Assembly (NCBI GenBank): GCA_016719565.1
Contig: JADJYU010000008.1
Span: 1-64,000, forward strand
Origin: Ignavibacteria bacterium
GTDB lineage: Bacteria > Bacteroidota > Ignavibacteria > Tepidaquicellales > Tepidaquicellaceae
Direction of reading: 5' to 3'
DNA: 64,000 nucleotides
Below, piece after piece: positions 46,721-55,859 of the stretch. Each line of letters begins with the position of its first letter. Position 1 is the first letter of the stretch. Under the pieces are notes generated by a model, which saw only the letters and a list, made by a program, of their open reading frames with translations, searched no databases and was not told where the DNA came from. Made by a program: the position numbers and the translations under genes.

Positions 46721-46873
46721 TTATTTCAGCAGCATCATTCTTTTAGTCTGAGAAAATTCTCCTGATACTATCCGGTAAAAGTATATCCCGCTCGCAAAAC
46801 CGCTTCCGTCAAACTCCGCTTCGTAACTTCCCGCTTCCTGATTACCGTTCAACAGTTGGGCAACTTCATTTGT
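46721..46873 (-). pseudogene. T9SS sorting-domain remnant, opposite strand
   Basis: On the minus strand a 50-codon frame reads NEVAQLLNGNQEAGSYEAEF, DGSGFASGIYFYRIVSGEF and SQTKRMMLLK to the stop at 46721. It is blocked by an in-frame TAA at 46874-46876. It is the tail of a T9SS cargo gene whose body has been lost. It faces the plus-strand remnant, 36 bases away. Confidence 0.75.
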
Positions 46874-46912
46874 TTAATCCGAAGATAATCATACAATAAG
46901 GTTAACTTTTAA

Positions 46913-47277
46913 AAAAGCAGACATTCATCTTTAGAGCGAAGACAGATAAATTGAAAAAGCAGACATTGAACTTTCGAGTGAAGCCTGCAAACATCCAAAT
47001 GAAGAAATATAACATTGAAACAAAGACAAATAAGATTAAAACGAAGACAATTAATATCAAAACATAGACTGTCAACACCCAAACATAGACTGTTAACACC
47101 CAAACATAGACTGTTAACAATCAAAATAAGAATGATAACATTCAAACAAAGACAATTAACATTAAAACGAAGACAATTAATACCAAATTAAAGACAGTTA
47201 TCTTCAAAACGAAGACAATTAACATCAAAACATAGACAGTTAACATCAAAACATAGACAGCTTACATCCAAACATAG
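46913..47277. repeat. 21-bp tandem repeat array A, 17 units
   Basis: Seventeen consecutive units of exactly 21 bp without any insertion or deletion, then a partial unit AAACATAG. The commonest unit is AAACATAGAC followed by ARTTAACATCA. The first five units are the most diverged; three central units are nearly identical. On the plus strand in one frame, units 6-13 and 15-17 read as heptads like K-H-R-Q-L-T-S, while units 2-5 and 14 have stops. No start codon or known protein is attached. Confidence 0.9.
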
Positions 47278-47333
47278 TATTGATACAGTCGCGCGGAATG
47301 TTGTTTGAATTGATCGGAAACGTTTTTAAGTTA

Positions 47334-47575
47334 AGCAAAGCCGTACATGAGTTGGTAGTAGTTTGTAACGCTGAGTCATAAATGTGCTTCAATGAATCAA
47401 AGATGCGAAACAATAAGTCGAAACTCCGCATCAATTTGTCAAAGCCGTGCACGAGTGAGCCGGAATCTATAACAGTGAGTCAAAACCTTGAAGCAATTGG
47501 TCGAAGACGGTAAAAGTGTGTCAGAACTCTGCATCAGTTGGTCGAAACCGGGAATGAGTGTATCAATGACGCGCG
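47334..47575. repeat. 21-bp tandem repeat array B, about 11 units
   Basis: Units of 20-21 bp beginning GTCRAARNC and ending near AGTGA or CAATTG, for example GTCGAAACCGGGAATGAGTG at 47541. Divergence between units is high. The core CGAAGAC recurs in both arrays, suggesting one origin. The 55 bases between the arrays show the same periodicity weakly. Confidence 0.75.
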
Positions 47576-47924
47576 TTTTTATAATTAAGCAACAAAACCG
47601 CAAATATAGACCATTTTGCGGCAATCAGTAAGTAAAGAAATATCATGAAGGAATAAGAAGCATTAATTAATAAAGAATATGAAATTCACAAAAGACCCGG
47701 CTCAGGTCTGAATATTAAAAATAAAAAAGAACAGAGTGCTGAATAAATTAAACTTTTCTAAGTACTGACGAAGCTGCAAGGCGTTCACTTCGGAAGTATT
47801 GAAAACCATTCAAACGGGACTTATAACATTTTGTTAGTCAATCTAAAATTCTTCCCTGAGGACAAATCATATCATTGATTTTTTAATCTAATAATAGTAG
47901 TTTTACTGCTTATTAAAAATCGAT

Positions 47925-48380
47925 ATGAAATCAGGAATAAAAAAGACAAACAGGATCACAAAATTCGCAACACGTTCCGAAAATTCGAATAAATGGTTCG
48001 TAGTGGATGCAGAAGGTAAAATACTCGGAAGACTTGCAAGTGAAGTCGCTAAAAGAATCAGAGGAAAATACAATCCGCAGTATACACCGAATGCAGATAC
48101 AGGAGACTGGGTGGTGGTATTAAACGCAGATAAGATCAAGATCGCTGATAAAAGAGCCGAGCAGAAAGTTTATCTTACTCACTCACTTTATCCGGGCGGA
48201 CAGAAAAAAAGAACATTCACGGAAATGATGCAGAAACATCCTGACAGGGTGATAAGACTTGCAGTCAAGAGAATGCTTCCAAAAACCAAACTCGGAAATA
48301 AACTTATTAATAAACTCAAAGTATATTCAGGCACGGAACATCCGCATTCAGCGCAGAATCCCGCTGTACTTGAGCTTTAA
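47925..48380 (+). CDS. rplM: 50S ribosomal protein L13
   Basis: 151 aa. Family blocks are WFVVDAEGKILGRLASEVAKRIRGK, NADTGDWVVVLNADKI, and HPDRVIRLAVKRMLPKTKLGNKLINKLKVYSGTEHPHSAQNP. Large-subunit assembly protein. It begins a translation cluster; rpsI follows after 54 bases, the common L13-S9 pair. Confidence 0.97.
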   Translation: MKSGIKKTNRITKFATRSENSNKWFVVDAEGKILGRLASEVAKRIRGKYNPQYTPNADTGDWVVVLNADKIKIADKRAEQKVYLTHSLYPGGQKKRTFTEMMQKHPDRVIRLAVKRMLPKTKLGNKLINKLKVYSGTEHPHSAQNPAVLEL

Positions 48381-48434
48381 TTTCTGACAGTCTTTAAAAG
48401 TTAAGAATTTTAATTTATTTATATAAACATACAC

Positions 48435-48827
48435 ATGAGTTCAAACTCAACATTAAAAGTAGGCAGAAGAAAGACAGCAACCGCCCGCGTTTTATTAAAA
48501 CCGGGAAACGGACTGATCAGAATTAACAATAAAGAAGCTAAGGATTATTTTAAAACTGAAAATCTTTATACCGAGATCATACAGCCGTTTCAGGTAACAA
48601 ATACATCCGGAACATTCGATACGCAGGTAAATGTCAACGGCGGCGGATTTACAGGACAGGCGGGAGCTATTAAACTCGGGATCGCCAGAGCCTTAGTAGA
48701 AACCAATGAAGAATTAAAAAGTCCTCTGAGAAAAGCAGGACTTATGACACGGGATCCGAGAGCCGTAGAGAGAAAAAAATGCGGACAGCCTAAAGCAAGA
48801 AAGAAATTTCAGTTCTCTAAAAGATAA
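48435..48827 (+). CDS. rpsI: 30S ribosomal protein S9
   Basis: 130 aa. The start KVGRRKTATARVLLKPGNG, the middle GGGFTGQAGAIKLGIARAL and the conserved tail MTRDPRAVERKKCGQPKARKKFQFSKR, whose last residues reach the ribosomal P site, are all present. Cotranscribed with rplM. Downstream, CCGGAAAT and ATTTCCCGG near 48848-48865 form a weak stem, and TCCGCT/AGCGGA (48933-48947) another, in the 278-base gap before rpsB. Confidence 0.97.
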   Translation: MSSNSTLKVGRRKTATARVLLKPGNGLIRINNKEAKDYFKTENLYTEIIQPFQVTNTSGTFDTQVNVNGGGFTGQAGAIKLGIARALVETNEELKSPLRKAGLMTRDPRAVERKKCGQPKARKKFQFSKR

Positions 48828-49105
48828 AAACAGAGTTACATTTTATACCGGAAATTATTTCCCGGCTGTTTTAAAAGATTTATTATTAACACTATTTAAA
48901 AATACATATTCCCTGATCCTGTTTTACCTGTGTCCGCTTTCAGCGGATGTAAAGCCGGAGATGACGGGGATAGAAGAAAAAACAAAAGTCAATTCTTTAT
49001 TGATGATAAACTCATTACCGAAATCTCCTTCCCGGAGAATTTAATTTTCAACTATTTGAGTTCTGCAATTCTGATTCGGCTTTATAAACCCAAGGAGGAT
49101 TAATC

Positions 49106-49847
49106 TTGACAAAAGTACAAATCGAGGATCTGTTACTGGCAGGTTCGCATTTCGGACATCTTACAAGAAGATGGGACCCGAAAATGAAGAAATACATTTT
49201 TATGGAAAGAAACGGTATCCATATAATTGATCTCAAAAAAACACTCGAACTTCTCGAGGAAGCATGTAACTCAATCTCAAAGATCTCAACCGAAGGAAAG
49301 AAAGTTCTTTTCATCGGCACAAAAAAACAGGCTAAGCAGATAATAAAAGACCAGGCCGAAAGAAGCGGTTCTTTTTATGTGTGCGAAAGATGGCTCGGCG
49401 GTATGCTTACAAACTTTAACACCGTAAGAAAAAAGCATTAAGAAGCTTACAAATATTCAGAAGATGGAGACAGACGGAACCATCGACCAGTTTGTAAAAA
49501 AAGAAAGACTAATTTTATCGAGAGATAAAGAGAAGCTTGAAAAAGTTCTGAACGGAATTGTCAGCATGACTAAAATTCCGGGAGCTATCTTTGTGGTCGA
49601 TATCAAGAAAGAACACATTGCGATCAGCGAAGCGAGAAAGCTGAATATTCCTGTTTACGCTATCGTAGATACAAACTGCGATCCTGACCTGGTTGACTAT
49701 CCGATCCCCGCGAATGATGACGCTGTAAAATCCATTGAAATTATTACGAAGGCAATTTCCGACGCAGCTATTATCGGTAATCAGGTTGCAAAGATAAAAG
49801 CTGAGGACGAGACTGAAGAGATGAAGGAAAAACTGGAACAGAGATAA
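49106..49847 (+). pseudogene. rpsB: 30S ribosomal protein S2, frame broken by +1 in an A run
   Basis: The TTG start follows a strong AAGGAGG. The first frame gives IEDLLLAGSHFGHLTRRWDPKMKKYIF through GGMLTNFNTVRKKH, then stops at 49439. Dropping one A from the six-A run at 49429-49434 turns this into TVRKSIKKLTNIQKMETDGT and continues to 49847 through LVDYPIPANDDAVKSIEIITKAISDA. The repaired protein would be 246 aa, normal for S2. As S2 is essential and the genes around it are intact, a sequence error in the homopolymer is the most likely reason. Confidence 0.93.
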
Positions 49848-49879
49848 TATTTAAATTAAAACAAATTCACTTAACAATT

Positions 49880-50743
49880 ATGGAGATTACTTTAGATCTA
49901 ATTAAAGAATTAAGAAATAAGACAGGCGCCGGTATCAATGACTGTAAAAAAGCTCTTGTAGAAACCGACGGCGATATTTCAAAAGCAATTGATGTGCTGA
50001 GAAAGAAAGGCGCAGCAATGGCTGTCAAAAGAGCTGATAAGATCACTAATGAAGGCGCTGTTAAACTGAAAATATCCGATGATAAAAAAACAGGCGCATT
50101 GATAGAAGTAAACTGCGAAACTGACTTTGTATCCAAAGGCGATGAATTTCAGAATTTCGCTGAAAGCATTGCAGCTGCAGCTTTAAGCATTAACTCTGAT
50201 AATGTCGAAGAAATTCTGGCTTCAAAAAGCGGAGACGGACTTTCCATTAAGGATAAAATTGATGAGATCATGGGAAAAGTCGGTGAGAGAACTGAACTGA
50301 AAAGAGCTAAAATAGTAAATGCGCCGGAAGGATTTGTATCCGGTTATATTCATTTCGGCAGTAAGCTCGGTTCGCTGGTGGGATTCAAAGGAACCTATGA
50401 TGAGAAAGCCGACACTCTCGGAAAGAATGTCGCTATGCAGGTAGTAGCTATGAATCCAATCGCTGTAAACCGCGATGAGATCGGGAAAGAAGTCATTGAA
50501 AAAGAAAAGGAAATATATTTATCACAGGCAAAGAATGAAAACAAACCTGACAACATTGCACAGACAATAGTTAACGATGAAGTGGAAAGATATTTTCAGG
50601 ATAATTGTCTTCTCGAACAGGAATACATCAATGAATCCGGTAAGTCGATCAAAGACATAATTTCGGATTTCAATAAAGCAAACGGTAACACTGTTGAAAT
50701 AGTAAGCATGGTCAGATTTCAGCTCGGCGAAGAGAATAAATAA
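49880..50743 (+). CDS. tsf: elongation factor Ts
   Basis: 287 aa, the nucleotide exchange factor for EF-Tu. The UBA-like N-terminus is ELRNKTGAGINDCKKALVETDGDISKAIDVLRKKG, and the EF-Tu contact motif T-D-F-V is in EVNCETDFVSKGDEF. The C-terminal domain ends MVRFQLGEE. It follows rpsB after 32 bases in the usual rpsB-tsf-pyrH-frr order. Confidence 0.97.
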   Translation: MEITLDLIKELRNKTGAGINDCKKALVETDGDISKAIDVLRKKGAAMAVKRADKITNEGAVKLKISDDKKTGALIEVNCETDFVSKGDEFQNFAESIAAAALSINSDNVEEILASKSGDGLSIKDKIDEIMGKVGERTELKRAKIVNAPEGFVSGYIHFGSKLGSLVGFKGTYDEKADTLGKNVAMQVVAMNPIAVNRDEIGKEVIEKEKEIYLSQAKNENKPDNIAQTIVNDEVERYFQDNCLLEQEYINESGKSIKDIISDFNKANGNTVEIVSMVRFQLGEENK

Positions 50744-50757
50744 ACATGTAAATAATT

Positions 50758-51468
50758 ATGCCTGCAAAATACAAAAGGATAATCCTGAAGCTCAGCGGAG
50801 AATCGCTGATGGGAAAGCAAAATTACGGAATTGATTCCGAGGTGCTTGAAACAATTTCATATGAGCTGCTTAGTATTTCCAAACTCGGCATTGAGATCGG
50901 TATTGTAATAGGAGGCGGAAATATTTACAGGGGTTTATCAGCGCAGGAGCAGGGAGTGGACAGAGTAACGGGAGATCAGATGGGAATGCTCGCAACAGTT
51001 ATCAATTCACTTGCCATTCAGAACTCACTTGAAAAAAGAGGTATATACACAAGAGTGCAGTCTGCAATTAAGATGGATGAAATAGCGGAGCCGTTTATAC
51101 TCAGAAAAGCATTAAGACATATAGAAAAAAAGCGCGTTGTAATTTTTTCTTCCGGTACGGGAAGTCCATACTTTACTACTGATACTGCCGCTGCACTGAG
51201 AGCGATAGAAATCAAAGCGGACATAATTATTAAAGGCACGAGAGTGAACGGTGTATATGATTCCGATCCTGAAAAAAATCCCAAAGCAAAAATGTTCAAA
51301 AAACTTTCATACCTTGATGTTCTCGAAAAAGATCTAAGGGTAATGGATCTGACAGCTATTACTTTATGTCAGGAGAACAGTCTTCCGATAAAAGTTTTTA
51401 ACATGAACATAAAAGGCAATCTGAAAAAGCTCGTAATGGGTGAAAACATCGGAACGCTGGTTTGTTAG
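50758..51468 (+). CDS. pyrH: UMP kinase
   Basis: 236 aa, amino-acid kinase fold. Converts UMP to UDP for pyrimidine nucleotide synthesis. Blocks: RIILKLSGESLMG, GIVIGGGNIYRG, GDQMGMLATVINSLAIQ, VIFSSGTGSPYFTTDTAAALRA and GVYDSDPEKNPKA. It starts 14 bases after tsf. Confidence 0.97.
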   Translation: MPAKYKRIILKLSGESLMGKQNYGIDSEVLETISYELLSISKLGIEIGIVIGGGNIYRGLSAQEQGVDRVTGDQMGMLATVINSLAIQNSLEKRGIYTRVQSAIKMDEIAEPFILRKALRHIEKKRVVIFSSGTGSPYFTTDTAAALRAIEIKADIIIKGTRVNGVYDSDPEKNPKAKMFKKLSYLDVLEKDLRVMDLTAITLCQENSLPIKVFNMNIKGNLKKLVMGENIGTLVC

Positions 51469-51494
51469 AATAATTTAAAATTAATTTTAATTTT

Positions 51495-52052
51495 ATGATA
51501 AAGGATATTTTAAAAAGCTCTTCCGATAAAATGGAAAAGGCAGTTGATCATGTCCATCAGGAATTAATAAAGATCAGAACCGGAAAAGCAACTACCAATC
51601 TTCTTGACGGCGTAAAGGTGGACTATTACGGAACGCCGACTGCATTGAATCAGCTTGGGAATGTCAGTACACCTGATTATCACACTATAACAGTTCAGGC
51701 GTGGGACAAAACAGCCATACCTATGATCGAGAAAGCAATACAATCAGCTAATCTTGGACTGAACCCCTCAAACGACGGAAACCTGATCAGAATACCGATA
51801 CCTCCTTTGAATGAAGAGAGAAGAAAAGAGATCGTGAAGCTTGTGAAAAAATTCGGAGAAGACGGAAAGGTAGCGGTCAGAAATTTAAGAAGGGACGCTA
51901 TTGAGCATCTGAAAAAAGCTGAGAAAGACGACCACTTTTCTGAGGATGAGAGAAAACATGGTGAAGCGGAAATTCAGAAGCTGACTGACAAATTTATAAA
52001 AGGTATTGACAATATACTTGCGCAGAAAGAGAAAGACATAATGGAAGTCTGA
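51495..52052 (+). CDS. frr: ribosome recycling factor
   Basis: 185 aa, usual length. Splits the post-termination ribosome together with EF-G. The long helices are visible with the motifs LIKIRTGKATTNLLDGVKVDYYGTPTALNQL, NPSNDGNLIRIPIPPLNEERRKEIVKLVKK and VAVRNLRRDAIEHLKKAEKD. Starts 26 bases after pyrH. Confidence 0.97.
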   Translation: MIKDILKSSSDKMEKAVDHVHQELIKIRTGKATTNLLDGVKVDYYGTPTALNQLGNVSTPDYHTITVQAWDKTAIPMIEKAIQSANLGLNPSNDGNLIRIPIPPLNEERRKEIVKLVKKFGEDGKVAVRNLRRDAIEHLKKAEKDDHFSEDERKHGEAEIQKLTDKFIKGIDNILAQKEKDIMEV

Positions 52053-52090
52053 TTTCCAGGTCTAATTATTAAGTCTAATTACTTGATGCC

Positions 52091-53368
52091 GTGAAAAAAT
52101 TCTGGTATATAATTTATAACACAATTGGCATTCCGGCAATATGGCTCTTTTTCAATATCTATTCGGTTTTCAATTCAAAGGTTAAAGAAGGTTTAAAAGG
52201 CAGAAGAGATTTATTCAGTGAACTGGATAAATCTCTTTCTTCATTCAGCCCCAAAAAAAATGTAATCATTCATTCATCTTCACTGGGAGAATATCAGCAG
52301 GCGCTTCCCCTGGTTCAGGAATTCATAAAAAAAAATTACAATGTCGTACTTTCTTTTTTTTCCCCTTCAGGATATAATAATTCAAAGATCAAAAATGAAA
52401 ATGTAGTAAAGACCTATCTTCCTTTTGACTCGGTCTCAAATCAAAAAAAGTTTCTCGAAATGATCAGTCCGGAAATTATTATTTTTATGAGATATGATCT
52501 CTGGTATAATATCCTGAGGGAATCAGGAAAGATGAACATAAAGAGAGTCCTTGCAAACGCAAGGTATGATGAGAATGATTCTACCTGGAATATTCCTGTA
52601 ATAAGTTCTTTCAAAAAAAATCTGTACGGCATGATAGATACCGCTTTTGTAATTGATGACTTTGATGAAAAAAATTACCGCGTGAAACTCGCAAAAGAAA
52701 AAACGGAAATTATTAAGATCGGCGATTCGAAATTTGAAAGGGTAATTCAGACAGCGGGGAATATAACCGGTGAAGAGATTTTACCTCCATCTGTTAAAGA
52801 CGGAAAAAAAATATTCGTAATGGGGAGTTCGTGGAAAGATGATGAGGATGTCATTTTACCTGCGATAGATAAAACCCTGAACTTTGAAAAAAATCTGCTG
52901 ACTATACTTGTACCGCACGAACCTAAAGAAACAAAAATTTCAGCAATAGAGAAAATGATCGATGAAAGATACGGGAATATAAAAACCATTCGCTTTGCTA
53001 ATTTGAATAATTACAATGAAGAGAATCTGATAATTGTTGACAGGATAGGAATTTTATCAAAGTTATATGCTGCAGCTTATCTGAGTTACGTCGGAGGCGG
53101 ATTCAAAACGGGACTTCATAATATTCTTGAACCTGCTATATTTAATATGCCGATCTTATTTTCCAATAAAGTGAAAAATTCTGATGAAGATGAGATACTT
53201 ATCGAAAAGGGCTGCGGAATAGTAATTAAAGACAGCCGCCAGTTTTACCGCGTCTTCAGAGAATTTCTCAAAGATAAAAAGCTCAGAGATGACACAGGAA
53301 TCAAGAGCAAGCTCGTTTTTGAAAACTCAATCGGCATTGCTGAAAAGATCGTAAATCAAATTACTTAA
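52091..53368 (+). CDS. waaA: 3-deoxy-D-manno-octulosonic acid (Kdo) transferase
   Basis: 425 aa from GTG. Inner-membrane GT30 enzyme that adds Kdo to lipid A. An N-terminal hydrophobic helix (IYNTIGIPAIWLFFNIYSVF) precedes the conserved HSSSLGEYQQALPLV, which includes the catalytic Glu. Other blocks: FFSPSGYNN, YLPFDS, VMGSSWKDDEDVIL, LVPHEP and LSYVGGGFKTGLHNILEPA. It lies 38 bases after frr, and gmhA follows after 5, joining translation and lipopolysaccharide genes on one transcript. Confidence 0.93.
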   Translation: MKKFWYIIYNTIGIPAIWLFFNIYSVFNSKVKEGLKGRRDLFSELDKSLSSFSPKKNVIIHSSSLGEYQQALPLVQEFIKKNYNVVLSFFSPSGYNNSKIKNENVVKTYLPFDSVSNQKKFLEMISPEIIIFMRYDLWYNILRESGKMNIKRVLANARYDENDSTWNIPVISSFKKNLYGMIDTAFVIDDFDEKNYRVKLAKEKTEIIKIGDSKFERVIQTAGNITGEEILPPSVKDGKKIFVMGSSWKDDEDVILPAIDKTLNFEKNLLTILVPHEPKETKISAIEKMIDERYGNIKTIRFANLNNYNEENLIIVDRIGILSKLYAAAYLSYVGGGFKTGLHNILEPAIFNMPILFSNKVKNSDEDEILIEKGCGIVIKDSRQFYRVFREFLKDKKLRDDTGIKSKLVFENSIGIAEKIVNQIT

Positions 53369-53373
53369 CTAAT

Positions 53374-53964
53374 ATGTTCGACAGAAAAGAATTTATCCAT
53401 ACATCACTAACGGAAAGCTCTGAAACCAAGCTCCTGATAATTGAAAAATGTTATGACAGAATATGCGAAGCCGCCGACTTATTAACGGATTCGGTAAGAA
53501 ACGGAAATAAAATTCTGTTTTGCGGAAACGGCGGAAGCGCTGCGGACTGTCAGCATCTTGCGACTGAATTTATGATCAGACTTTCGCATGATCTCGACAG
53601 ACCTGCTATAGCCGCTATTGCTCTTACTACGGATACATCTAATCTGACAGCCGGAGGAAATGACATTGGATTTGAAAATGTCTTTTCGAGAAATATAGAA
53701 GGACTTGGAAGTATCGGTGACGTACTCATAGCAATTTCTACCAGCGGAAACTCTCCCAATATTATTAAAGCCGTAATGAAAGCAAAAGATAAAGGAATGA
53801 AAGTGATCGGTCTTCTCGGAAAAAATAACGGAGGAAAGCTTAAAGATATTTGTGATGTGGCGATTATTATACCTTCTGAAAATACTCAAAGAATTCAGGA
53901 AGGACATATTACAGTCGGACATATCTTATGTGAAATTACTGAAAGAGAACTGTATGATAATTAA
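53374..53964 (+). CDS. gmhA: sedoheptulose 7-phosphate isomerase
   Basis: 196 aa, SIS fold. First step of ADP-heptose synthesis for the lipopolysaccharide core. Blocks: FCGNGGSAADCQHLATEF, IALTTDTSNLTAGGNDIGFENVFSRNIEGLG, ISTSGNSPNIIKAV and QEGHITVGHILCEITE with its metal-binding Glu/His. Starts 5 bases after waaA, so the two LPS genes are coupled. Confidence 0.94.
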   Translation: MFDRKEFIHTSLTESSETKLLIIEKCYDRICEAADLLTDSVRNGNKILFCGNGGSAADCQHLATEFMIRLSHDLDRPAIAAIALTTDTSNLTAGGNDIGFENVFSRNIEGLGSIGDVLIAISTSGNSPNIIKAVMKAKDKGMKVIGLLGKNNGGKLKDICDVAIIIPSENTQRIQEGHITVGHILCEITERELYDN

Positions 53965-54010
53965 TTTAAATCATAAAATCTGATCTGAATATTTCCGGAA
54001 TTCTAAAAAA

Positions 54011-55777
54011 TTAATTCGAAAAACTTACTTTAGGAAATTCAGATTTTTTACCTGAGTTATCTTCCGCGCTGAAATACACTTTGAAGTCATCCATGTTTCT
54101 GTCCATTTTCACAACAGCCGAATACTTCCCTGAATTGGTTTTTGCATCAGTCATTGATTCAGGATCCATATTCATACTTTCAAAAGTTTTACCGTTATCA
54201 AAGCTATAATTCATTTTCACGGAATTGACATCAACTATATCCTTTGATGCCAGATAAGTCGAGATTTTCAATTCATCAGCACTTATTTTTTCGACTGAAA
54301 AATCATTACTCCATATCATACCGTGATAAAGCATAGCGTCATAAGCATTCACCATACCCCAGCCGAGTGTATTATCAGGAGTCCCGGATTGGGAGGCTGT
54401 ATTTCGTATTGCATCTCTTACCTGCATCGGTGTCAGATCAGGATGCGCGGAAAGTATCAGAGCGCAAATACCGGCTACGATTGGAGTAGAGAATGAAGTT
54501 CCGCTTGAAAATTCATAAGTAGTTGTATTTCCGGAAACATCTTTATTTGTAGCTGTATAGACATTCACTCCGGGAGCGACGACATCGGGCTTTATCCTTC
54601 CGTCTTTAGTCGGACCGTTTGAAGTGAAGCTCGCGGGATCGCCGGAGAATGTAACTGCGCCTACTGATATAATTGAGTCAGCGTCTGCAGCAGATCCGAG
54701 TGAAGGTTCATCTGTCTGAAAATAATTACCCATTGCCTGACAGACTACTATTCCTAAGTAAGCAGCCCTGTCTGCAGCATTTGTAATTATTGCAGTGTTT
54801 CCGTCAAGGTTGTCATAAGAATAAGAATTGTTATTATAAGGCGAATCGTATTTTTTATAGATCAGTGAGCTCGTGATAATATCAACTCCTTTTGCTTCAG
54901 CCCATTCAGTCGCTTCAAGCCAGAAGTCTTCTTCCATCGGAGTTTCCGTATCTATGTATTCAGTTTTGGCAAGTATAATTTCAGAACCGAAAGCCGGACC
55001 GATAAGATAACCTTCTTTAAATCCGCTCATTGATGAAACTGTAGCAGTACCATGAGAGCCTTGTCTCTTCGAATCTTTATACTTCTGATTTTTTTCGGGG
55101 AAAGTATTTTCATCTTTATTTATAAAATCAAATTCATCAGTAATTTTTAACCCCGAAAGGCTTTCGTGATTTCTCCAGTCAAAACCGTCATCAAAACTTG
55201 CTATCATAACACCTTTACCTGTAATATTTAGATTGTGAACTTTCGGTACGTTCACCGATTCCATTTGATTAAGAGATTTTCCGTAATTTAATTTATTAAG
55301 AGAGTCTGACTTTTCTGATTGGTCAGATCCCTGATCCTGTTGTATTATCTGACTTACAAGTGTTTTTACAAACATAAGATGATCTACAAAATCCAGTTTC
55401 TTTATTTTTTCCAGTTCAGCTTCTGACAAATAAGCGCTTACTCCGTTCAGCCATCTTGACTGAGCAATAATATCAACGCCGTTACCTTTGATTTTCTGAA
55501 TATAAGAATTTTCAAGCGGCAGATCTGCAAAGTCTATTAAATTTTCCTCACTTAACACTTTTAGTCTTCTCTGAACCGCTCTTTCGGTAAGAAGTTTTTT
55601 TCCTTCTTCATACGCTTTGCTGCCGGGAGTAATTTTCGTACCGGGATCAAATTCACCTTTGTCTTTAAAAATTATCCAGTACTTTGTATCCGCTTCGGAC
55701 TGCGAGAAAGCATTCCGGTCCGAAAGTAACATTACAAAAAGTAACTGCAGAATAAGTATCAAGCGTATTTTAGTCAT
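54011..55777 (-). CDS. secreted subtilisin-like serine peptidase (S8)
   Basis: 588 aa. Signal peptide (IRLILILQLLFVMLLSDRNAFS), then an I9-like pro-region to about residue 150. The catalytic triad is Asp in VMIASFDDGFDW, His in GSHGTATVSSM and Ser in SSGTSFSTPIVAGICALIL. The C-terminal 90 residues are beta-rich and carry no T9SS sorting signal, so it may remain periplasmic or be exported otherwise. It converges with gmhA. Confidence 0.92.
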   Translation of the reverse strand: MTKIRLILILQLLFVMLLSDRNAFSQSEADTKYWIIFKDKGEFDPGTKITPGSKAYEEGKKLLTERAVQRRLKVLSEENLIDFADLPLENSYIQKIKGNGVDIIAQSRWLNGVSAYLSEAELEKIKKLDFVDHLMFVKTLVSQIIQQDQGSDQSEKSDSLNKLNYGKSLNQMESVNVPKVHNLNITGKGVMIASFDDGFDWRNHESLSGLKITDEFDFINKDENTFPEKNQKYKDSKRQGSHGTATVSSMSGFKEGYLIGPAFGSEIILAKTEYIDTETPMEEDFWLEATEWAEAKGVDIITSSLIYKKYDSPYNNNSYSYDNLDGNTAIITNAADRAAYLGIVVCQAMGNYFQTDEPSLGSAADADSIISVGAVTFSGDPASFTSNGPTKDGRIKPDVVAPGVNVYTATNKDVSGNTTTYEFSSGTSFSTPIVAGICALILSAHPDLTPMQVRDAIRNTASQSGTPDNTLGWGMVNAYDAMLYHGMIWSNDFSVEKISADELKISTYLASKDIVDVNSVKMNYSFDNGKTFESMNMDPESMTDAKTNSGKYSAVVKMDRNMDDFKVYFSAEDNSGKKSEFPKVSFSN

Positions 55778-55808
55778 ATGGAAAAATTAATTTATATTGT
55801 TTAAAAAA

Positions 55809-55841
55809 GAAAAGGGAATAAAAATTATTTATTCCCTTTTC
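55809..55841 (-). terminator. terminator after the E2 gene
   Basis: GAAAAGGGAATAAA (55809-55822) pairs perfectly with TTTATTCCCTTTTC (55828-55841) around a 5-base loop; on the minus strand the next bases are TTTTTTAA. Nineteen bases after the E2 stop. Confidence 0.85.
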
Positions 55842-55859
55842 TCAACCTGACTTATGAGT

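Larger units (their letters stand above)
46874..47924. other. 1.05-kb non-coding interval: repeat arrays and rplM leader
   Basis: Holds two 21-bp repeat arrays (46913-47277 and 47334-47575) and about 350 bases leading into rplM. The latter has a hairpin CCGCAAA (47598-47604) with TTTGCGG (47615-47621) and a small one near 47693-47710 (AGACC with GGTCT). No gene was recognised. Confidence 0.6.

Noticed and set aside
46902..47145. Minus-strand frames giving a Val/Leu/Tyr-rich heptad protein over the 21-bp array
   Set aside because: The heptads follow automatically from a 21-bp repeat; two minus frames are open at once and the sequence looks like no real membrane protein.
46913..47575. CRISPR array
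   Set aside because: Units are 21 bp head to tail with no unique spacers of regular length and no cas genes nearby.
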